Assembly: GCF_017104565.1 (NCBI RefSeq)
Contig: NZ_JAAGPD010000002.1
Coordinates: 62,001 to 126,000, forward strand
Source of the DNA: Paraburkholderia sp. Tr-20389
GTDB lineage: Bacteria > Pseudomonadota > Gammaproteobacteria > Burkholderiales > Burkholderiaceae
Direction of reading: 5' to 3'
DNA: 64,000 nucleotides
Shown: positions 58,501 to 64,000 of the stretch, one piece after another
Layout of the letters: every line of letters starts with the position of its first letter
How positions within the stretch are numbered: position 1 is the first letter of the stretch
Translations under genes and position numbers: made by a program
Notes under the pieces: model-generated
The model's input: only the letters and a program-made list of their open reading frames with translations
What the model was told of the DNA's origin: nothing
The model's database searches: none

Positions 58501-59532
58501 ATGAACATCGCGACAACCCCGTCCGCGTGGGAGCTGAACGAAACGGATTTCGATGCGCGAGCGCCACTCGACCAGCAGTTGCGATTCGCGCTGCGGTACG
58601 CGGTTCTCGCGCCCTCCAATCACAACACGCAGCCGTGGCGATTCATCATCGACGGACCTGCTGTTCAGGTATGCGCGGATTGCACGCGGGCGTTGCCCGT
58701 CGTCGACCCGTTCGATCGCGAGCTGCTCATTGGTTGCGGTGCAGCGCTGCTCAACCTGAGGGTCACACTGAGCCATTTCGGGCTGTCCTATGCAATCACC
58801 GTCTTTCCCTCCGAATCCGATCCCGACATCGTTGCTCAGTTGCGAGTCTCAAGAGACGGTCATCTCGACAAGGAGCTAGCCAATCTCTTCGCTGCATTGA
58901 CGACCCGCGTGACAACCCGGGCGCCATTCGTCGACGCCCCCGTAGACCCGCGCCTTCAGTCCGATCTGGCCGCCGCCTGCGACGCGGAAGGGGCCATTGC
59001 GACCTGCGTCGAAGCCGAGACTACCCGCCACGCGATTGCTCGGTTGATCGCTGAGGCGGACCACGCGCAATTCGCCGATGCGCGCTTTCGGCGGGAGCTC
59101 GCGAGCTGGATTCATCCACATCGCCGGGACGACGGCATGCCCGCGTATGGCGCGGCTGTCGGCGGGCTGCTGAATTTCGCGGCGCCCCTGGTTTCGTCGG
59201 TCGTACGTGTGTTTGACGTTGGCGCCGGCGCCCCGGCCACGCATCAGCGGCTTGTCGAAGGGTCGCCGCTGTTTGTCGGTATCTCCACGGAACGCGACGA
59301 CCGCGAAGCGTGGCTGGCGACCGGACAGGCGCTAGAACGGATGCTGCTGCTCGCGGCGTCCAAAGGACTGACAGCGTCGTACCTCAATCAGCCTATCGAA
59401 GTCACGGCGCTGCGCGAAACGCTGAGAAGCCTTCTGAAAGTCGATGCAATGCCGCAGTTGCTGCTGCGCATGGGCCACGGTCCGCAGGTCGATCACTCGC
59501 CGCGACGATCTTTGTCGGACGTCGTCGACTAA
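58501..59532 (+). CDS. Acg-family putative nitroreductase
   Basis: 343 aa. A fused nitroreductase fold with A-P-S-N-H-N-T-Q-P-W near residues 37-46, typical of the Acg family (mycobacterial Rv2032 and relatives). Mycobacterial Acg binds FMN but has no established reductase activity. Probably cytoplasmic. First gene of a unit with a cytochrome c and an unknown protein. Acg is a well-known dormancy-regulon product in mycobacteria, which fits the FNR control seen here. Confidence 0.9.
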   Translation: MNIATTPSAWELNETDFDARAPLDQQLRFALRYAVLAPSNHNTQPWRFIIDGPAVQVCADCTRALPVVDPFDRELLIGCGAALLNLRVTLSHFGLSYAITVFPSESDPDIVAQLRVSRDGHLDKELANLFAALTTRVTTRAPFVDAPVDPRLQSDLAAACDAEGAIATCVEAETTRHAIARLIAEADHAQFADARFRRELASWIHPHRRDDGMPAYGAAVGGLLNFAAPLVSSVVRVFDVGAGAPATHQRLVEGSPLFVGISTERDDREAWLATGQALERMLLLAASKGLTASYLNQPIEVTALRETLRSLLKVDAMPQLLLRMGHGPQVDHSPRRSLSDVVD

Positions 59533-59567
59533 TGGGAAATCACCAGAATCGAAGAGGAGCGTCTACC

Positions 59568-59912
59568 GTGAGCCATCCCAGTTGGTCCATCCTGATTGCC
59601 TTCACCTCAGGTCTCTTCGCTGTCGGACTGAACACGGCCAATGCGCGCGTCGATGAACCGACCGAACTAGTCGATCAACAGCATTGCATGTTCTGTCACA
59701 CGTCGGATGCGCCCTTTCTTGCGCCGTCGTTTCGACAGATCGCTGACCGCTATCGGGATGTTCCCGATGCGAGGGCGATGCTGGAAATCAAGCTCAGAAA
59801 AGGTGGCCGTGCGCATTGGGGGGACACGCCCATGCCACTGCCGCCCGAACGCGGCGGTCCGCTGTCCGCCGAAGACGCACATAAGCTGGTCGAGTGGGTG
59901 ATGTCGCAATGA
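59568..59912 (+). CDS. Small monohaem c-type cytochrome
   Basis: 114 aa from GTG 59568 (GAGGAG at 8 nt); ATG 59532 is possible but precedes the ribosome site. Signal peptide (about 1-26), haem site CMFCH, and a probable Met ligand in T-P-M-P-L-P-P. Class I cytochrome c size. Periplasmic electron carrier. 35 bp after the Acg-like gene, so probably the same transcript. Confidence 0.87.
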   Translation: MSHPSWSILIAFTSGLFAVGLNTANARVDEPTELVDQQHCMFCHTSDAPFLAPSFRQIADRYRDVPDARAMLEIKLRKGGRAHWGDTPMPLPPERGGPLSAEDAHKLVEWVMSQ

Positions 59913-59955
59913 GTGTTTCAACGTTTTTACGCCTTTGCCGATCAGGGAGATACCA

Positions 59956-60324
59956 ATGAGAATTACCGTTCACCTCGATACATTTCAATGCGCTGACGCA
60001 GCTTATGCCGTTCTTTGGCTCGACCGCGAATCGCGTAAATGGTCACGGGAAGGACATGCAGTGATCGATCTGCCGGAATGGGGAAGCCTGGCGTCCCCGA
60101 AAGGAAACACGCGCATTCATGGCGCCGACCATGACCGTGCAATCTGTGAACTCACGGGACTCGATCTCGGCTCCGTCAGCGTTCCGAGTGAGGGCGAGTC
60201 GGGGCAAGCGTTGTGGTACCGCCATGCTCATCACGCGCCGATCATCGGTAAGTGGCACATTCAATGTGTCGATAACACCGAATCGGACCCGGAGAACGGT
60301 GTGTTCGCCGAGGGTGGCCTCTGA
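59956..60324 (+). CDS. 122-aa protein of unknown function
   Basis: 122 aa; GGGAG lies upstream of ATG 59956. Soluble, four Trp, four Cys and several His (H-x2-D-H, Y-R-H-A-H-H), so metal binding is conceivable. Third gene after the Acg-like protein and the cytochrome. Convergent with the HPF-like gene, 23 bp apart. Family not recognised. Confidence 0.7.
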   Translation: MRITVHLDTFQCADAAYAVLWLDRESRKWSREGHAVIDLPEWGSLASPKGNTRIHGADHDRAICELTGLDLGSVSVPSEGESGQALWYRHAHHAPIIGKWHIQCVDNTESDPENGVFAEGGL

Positions 60325-60347
60325 AACTGCGTCTTCCCGTAGACGTG

Positions 60348-60668
60348 TTACTGCCTCCGCTGCTTCGTCGTATTCTCGGTCGCCTGAAGCTCCTTTTCCG
60401 CGGCATCGAACGCAGAGCGGACAGCCTGTTCCGCATCTTCGCTCGAACAATGTTCGATGGGTTTGAGGTCGCGTGTGCGAGTGATCAGATCGAGGCGAAC
60501 GTCATAGGTTGGTCTGTCCGACCGCGAATGAATCTGCTCGATTGCCAGATGGCAATTTGAAAGAAGTCCGCTGTACCGTTCCAGCCGCACCAGTTGCGCG
60601 GCAGCCTCGCCTTCCAGCCGCGCCGTCCCACAGAAGCCTAGATAGACGATCTGCATGCCAATGCCCAT
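60348..60668 (-). CDS. HPF/RaiA-like ribosome-associated protein
   Basis: 106 aa from ATG 60668 (GGAGG at 5 nt). The pattern M-Q-I-V-Y...L-V-R-L-E-R-Y...I-E-Q...Y-D-V-R-L-D-L...E-D-A-E-Q-A-V-R-S-A-F-D matches the beta-alpha-beta fold of hibernation-promoting factors: a helix, three strands, and the D-x-x-x-A-I/V-x-x-A-F/I-D helix. It lacks the long C-terminal dimerisation domain. Probably helps store inactive ribosomes under anoxia. FNR box 89 bp upstream. Assignment by fold pattern only. Confidence 0.65.
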   Translation of the reverse strand: MGIGMQIVYLGFCGTARLEGEAAAQLVRLERYSGLLSNCHLAIEQIHSRSDRPTYDVRLDLITRTRDLKPIEHCSSEDAEQAVRSAFDAAEKELQATENTTKQRRQ

Positions 60669-60756
60669 CTTCGCCTCCGTCCGATGTTCAAACTCAACGC
60701 GCCTTGCCAATCGCTTGTGTCACCCTGACATCATCGCGTGCGCCGGACTGCCGTCG

Positions 60757-60770
60757 TTGACTTGTATCAA
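60757..60770 (-). promoter_or_regulatory. FNR box for the HPF-like gene
   Basis: TTGAC-TTGT-ATCAA, with GATGAT (60730-60735) beginning 22 nt downstream. The 260 bp from here to the kinase at 61031 contain no other recognised element. Confidence 0.84.
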
Positions 60771-61030
60771 CCGGCTTCACCACGCGTACTCGCGCGTACC
60801 AGAGAAGTTCCGCCTCGGCCCCTACCTTAAACAGTCGCCGCGGGAAAGGGAAAATCCGGATGCCTATTCCGTCTGTGTGAAGTTGGCGGCGGCACACACT
60901 GGGGCAGAAACGAGCGATCATATTCCGTACGTTAGTAAGCTATAAATGAGTTATCGCCGTCACGGAACGAACGCTGCCGCAGCAAGGCAGCGTCGGTGCG
61001 GCGGTTGCATCGCTAAACGACGGGAATCAA

Positions 61031-62542
61031 ATGGAACCGAACAGGCAACTGAGCAGCTTGACTCACGAGCTCTTCCGCCAGGTCGTCGAAGCCGCGCCCA
61101 ACGCGATGGTCATGGCCGACCGCGAAGGCCTCGTCGTTCTCGTTAACGTGCAGGCGGAAAAGCTCTTCGGATACGCACGCAACGAACTTATCGGAAACAG
61201 TGTGGATATGCTCGTGCCCGAGCGCATGCGCCGCGCGCATCCCGAGTTCCGTCGCATGTTCTACGGCGACCTGCGAAGCAGACCGATGGGGACCGGTCGC
61301 GATCTGTTTGCGCTACGAAAGGACGGTACTGAAGTTCCCGTCGAAATCGGGCTGAACCCCGTTACGACAACCGAGGGCATATTTGTACTTGCCGCTATCG
61401 TAGACATCACAGAACGCAGACGCCTGGAGGAACGCTTCCGGCAAGTGGTGGAAGCTGCGCCGAATGCGATGGTAATGATCGATCAGGAAGGAAAGATCGT
61501 CCTCGTGAACGCGCAGACCGAGAACCTGTTTGGCTACAACCGCGAGCAGCTTTTCGGGAAGACGATCGAAACACTTGTGCCGGAACGCTTTCGGGCAGGT
61601 CATGAGGTTTCCCGGGCTGCCTATCTGCATGACCTGAAACCGCGCCCGATGGGCACGGGTCGTGATCTGTACGGCCGTCGCCAGGATGGCTCGGAGTTTC
61701 CCGTAGAGATCGGGCTCAACCCCGTCAGGACCTCCAATGAAGCCTTCGTGCTCGCCGCCATTGTCGACATTACGGAGCGAAAGCGCGCGGAGCAGGAACT
61801 CATACGCCGGACCGAAGAACTCGCGCGCTCGAACCAGGATCTCGAACAGTTTGCATACGTGGCGTCCCACGATCTACAGGAACCGTTACGCGCCGTCGCG
61901 GGACCGCTGCAACTGCTTCAGCGTCGCTATCAAGGGCAACTCGATGCGCGCGCGGACGAGTTCATCACGCACGCGGTAGATGGCGCCACGCGAATGCAAA
62001 AGCTGATCGACGACCTGCTCTCCTATTCCCGTGTCGGACGGTCGGGCGCAGTTCAGCAGTTGACTGAGTGTGCTGCCGCACTTGATCAGGCACTGAAGAG
62101 CTTGAGCGTCGTGCTGCAGGAGTCCGGCGCGCAGATCACTCGGGATGCACTGCCTTCCGTCATGGCGATTCCTTCTCAACTGGCGCTGCTGTTTCAGAAT
62201 CTGGTCGGCAACGCAGTCAAGTTTCGGCAGGTCGATCGGGCGGTATGCGTCGACATCGGTGCACGCCGTGAAGGCGACAGTTGGGTGATTTCAGTGCAGG
62301 ACAATGGTATCGGTATCGACCCGCAATACTTCGACCGCATATTCATGATCTTTCAGCGACTTCATTCCCGGGCCGACTACCCCGGAACGGGAATCGGCCT
62401 CGCGCTATGCAAGCGTATTGTCGAGCAGCATGGAGGAAGCATCTGGATTGAGTCCCAACCGGGCGTCGGAACGACGGTCTTCTTTAGCCTGAAGGCGGAA
62501 GCTGAAGCCCGTATCCCATCGCAGCACAATCCGCAGGAGTAG
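61031..62542 (+). CDS. PAS-PAS sensor histidine kinase, phytochrome-kinase-like HisKA
   Basis: 503 aa, soluble. Two very similar PAS domains (about 14-130 and 135-250) each begin FRQVVEAAPNAMVM and end FVLAAIVDITER, evidence of a recent tandem duplication. A coiled linker leads to HisKA with ASHDLQEPL (His280) and an HATPase with DNGIGID and GTGIGLALCK. This class often pairs with single-domain Rcp1-type receivers; exactly such a gene follows 3 bp later. Start has a weak GGGAA site. Confidence 0.93.
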   Translation: MEPNRQLSSLTHELFRQVVEAAPNAMVMADREGLVVLVNVQAEKLFGYARNELIGNSVDMLVPERMRRAHPEFRRMFYGDLRSRPMGTGRDLFALRKDGTEVPVEIGLNPVTTTEGIFVLAAIVDITERRRLEERFRQVVEAAPNAMVMIDQEGKIVLVNAQTENLFGYNREQLFGKTIETLVPERFRAGHEVSRAAYLHDLKPRPMGTGRDLYGRRQDGSEFPVEIGLNPVRTSNEAFVLAAIVDITERKRAEQELIRRTEELARSNQDLEQFAYVASHDLQEPLRAVAGPLQLLQRRYQGQLDARADEFITHAVDGATRMQKLIDDLLSYSRVGRSGAVQQLTECAAALDQALKSLSVVLQESGAQITRDALPSVMAIPSQLALLFQNLVGNAVKFRQVDRAVCVDIGARREGDSWVISVQDNGIGIDPQYFDRIFMIFQRLHSRADYPGTGIGLALCKRIVEQHGGSIWIESQPGVGTTVFFSLKAEAEARIPSQHNPQE

Positions 62543-62545
62543 CGC

Positions 62546-62998
62546 ATGCCGACTCAGCCAGCTGACGATCTGATCCACATACTTCTTGTCGAAGATAGCC
62601 CGACTGACGTCATGATCACGCGTGAAGCGTTCGATTACTACAAGCTCCTCAACCCTTTGCACGTAGCCGAGGATGGGGTTGCGGCGATGGAATTTCTGCG
62701 GCGGGAAGGCAAAAATAGCGACGCGCCGCGGCCCGGCTTGATCATTCTCGACCTCAACCTCCCGAAAAAGAGCGGGCGTGAGGTTCTACAGGAACTGAAG
62801 GCAGATCCCGATCTGATGAACATCCCGGTCGTCGTGTTGACGACTTCCAAGTCAGAAGAAGATGTGGCGAGGACATATGGCCTACATGCGAATTGCTACA
62901 TAACCAAGCCGGTCGACTTCACCAGGTTTGTCGAAGTCGTGCGCAGAATCAGTGAGTTCTGGTTCGGCGTGGTGACTTTGCCTCCCTCCAGATCATGA
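62546..62998 (+). CDS. Single-domain response regulator, Rcp1-like
   Basis: 150 aa receiver only. Acidic pair E16-D17, phosphoacceptor D69 (LIILDLNLPKKSG), Thr near 98 and Lys (ITKPVD). No output domain. 3 bp after the kinase and overlapping the next gene by 4 bp, so the three form one translational unit. Confidence 0.94.
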   Translation: MPTQPADDLIHILLVEDSPTDVMITREAFDYYKLLNPLHVAEDGVAAMEFLRREGKNSDAPRPGLIILDLNLPKKSGREVLQELKADPDLMNIPVVVLTTSKSEEDVARTYGLHANCYITKPVDFTRFVEVVRRISEFWFGVVTLPPSRS

Positions 62999-64000
62999 AT
63001 GCGCCACCGGAAGTCCAGGTCCTGCTCGTTGAGGACAACCCGACGGACGCCCTGCTCATAGAGGAAGCACTGTCTGATGTGCTGGAGTTTCAGCACCGCT
63101 TGTTCCATGCAACCCTTCTGTCCGGTGCGCTCGATCGCATTCAATCGATGCAATTCGATATCGTGCTGCTGGATTTGGGACTGCCGGATACACAAGGAAT
63201 CGGCACCTTCAGAACCTTGCAGCAGCATGCCACCGATCTGCCCGTACTGGTGCTAACGGGACTTGAAGATATGTCGGTGGGCCTAAAGGCTATTCAGGAG
63301 GGTGCACAGGACTATCTGTCGAAACGGGATATCAACCCGTCGGAGCTGGGCCGTGCCATACGCTATGCAATAGAGCGTCATCGCATCGCGATGGCGCTCA
63401 AGGAAAGCGAGGAACGGTTTCAACTCGCAGTCAGGGGTGCAAGCGCCGGGCTGTGGGATTGGAACCCGCAGACAGGCGCCGTTTATCTGTCGACTCAATT
63501 CAAGGAAATCATGGGGTACGAGGGGCATGAACTGTCCGACGACAGCCAGCTTATTCTCGACTTTATCCATCCAGACGACATCGAACGAGTCAGGGCGCAC
63601 CTCGCAGCGCACCTCGCGCAAAAATGCGGCTACGAGATCGAATACCGGATACGTGTAAAGACGGGGGAGTACCGCTGGATGCACGCGCGAGGCCAGGCGC
63701 TGTGGAATCCGTCGGGCGAACCCTACCGCATGGTCGGATGGATCATCGACGTGACCGAACGTCGACTGGCCGACGAAGCATTGCGAGAATCGCGCGAAGA
63801 ACTGAAGCGGCTGTCAGCAAACATTCAGCGTGCCCGCGAGGAGGAAAAAACCCGGATTGCGCGCGAACTGCACGACGATCTCGGTCAACAACTGGCTGCG
63901 CTCAAGATCGAATGCGCGAAAAATGGCAATCGCGCCGGAGATGGCGGCGCGCCGAAATCAAGCGCCGACATGAGCAATATCTATGCGCTAATCGATCAAC
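62995..64000 (+). CDS. REC-PAS-HisKA_3 hybrid kinase (cut by the window end)
   Basis: 335 codons visible, open at the right edge. Receiver domain (D60 in DIVLLDLGLPD), a PAS_3 domain at about 138-258 (W-D-W-N and Y-R-W-M-H-A-R), then HisKA_3 with ARELHDDLGQQL (His293). The HATPase should lie beyond 64000. The H-box closely matches the kinase at 5458, suggesting a common NarL-type target. Start overlaps the upstream stop (ATGA). Confidence 0.93.
   Translation, partial: MNAPPEVQVLLVEDNPTDALLIEEALSDVLEFQHRLFHATLLSGALDRIQSMQFDIVLLDLGLPDTQGIGTFRTLQQHATDLPVLVLTGLEDMSVGLKAIQEGAQDYLSKRDINPSELGRAIRYAIERHRIAMALKESEERFQLAVRGASAGLWDWNPQTGAVYLSTQFKEIMGYEGHELSDDSQLILDFIHPDDIERVRAHLAAHLAQKCGYEIEYRIRVKTGEYRWMHARGQALWNPSGEPYRMVGWIIDVTERRLADEALRESREELKRLSANIQRAREEEKTRIARELHDDLGQQLAALKIECAKNGNRAGDGGAPKSSADMSNIYALIDQ

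Overview
The window looks like a chromosomal segment of a Burkholderiaceae member, most likely Paraburkholderia, Caballeronia or Burkholderia. The basis is high G+C, protein families typical of that group, and a gene set that closely resembles what I recall of the low-oxygen-activated (lxa) locus of Burkholderia cenocepacia. No rRNA, tRNA, CRISPR array, insertion sequence or phage gene was seen. Both ends cut through genes: a DUF2252 protein at the left and a REC-PAS-kinase at the right.

The unifying feature is a 14-bp palindrome, TTGAY-N4-RTCAA, the known FNR/ANR recognition sequence. I count 20 perfect copies and 6 with one mismatch, all between genes, and nearly every transcription unit starts next to one. 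At 21 of the 26 sites the hexamer beginning 22 nt after the box has the form nAnnnT (TAnnnT at 13). This is the layout of a class II FNR-activated promoter. A complete FNR-type regulator with all four cluster cysteines is encoded at 57550-58332.

Layout. 1-8.3 kb: DUF2252 protein, outer-membrane protein, arginine/ornithine antiporter plus arginine deiminase (without arcB or arcC), a PAS-PAS NarX-type kinase, a small protein and a CBS-BON protein. 8.4-13.3 kb: a gene-poor stretch, a LOG-family protein, a Cys-rich small protein and an MgtA-type ATPase. 13.4-22.6 kb: BON protein / PEP synthase / phosphofructokinase operon, a tandem Usp, and a second P-type ATPase with a secreted and a 32-aa membrane protein. 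22.6-36 kb: beta-CASP nuclease, PHB synthase, a second BON protein, nitroreductase, Hsp20, FtsH, a divergent GroEL, PHB depolymerase and a kinase-like/AAA fusion. 36-44 kb: DUF1488 protein, a DevBCA-like exporter with an outer-membrane factor and a Usp, a phasin and an ion channel. 44.3-50.9 kb: a complete N-type F1Fo ATPase in the order atpDCQRBEFAG. 51-56.4 kb: LemA-like lipoprotein, phasin/phaB, and four Usp genes. 56.7-64 kb: NarL-type regulator, FNR, Acg-like nitroreductase with a cytochrome c, an HPF-like protein, and a phytochrome-type kinase with two receiver proteins.

Inferred function: an anoxia-survival programme. When oxygen falls, FNR would switch on arginine deimination, PHB turnover, ion pumping (P-type ATPases and a probably Na+-linked N-ATPase), chaperones and proteases, six Usp proteins and a ribosome-hibernation-like factor. 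This parallels the mycobacterial DosR dormancy regulon (Acg, Usp, Hsp20, HPF, CBS proteins) but uses a different regulator.
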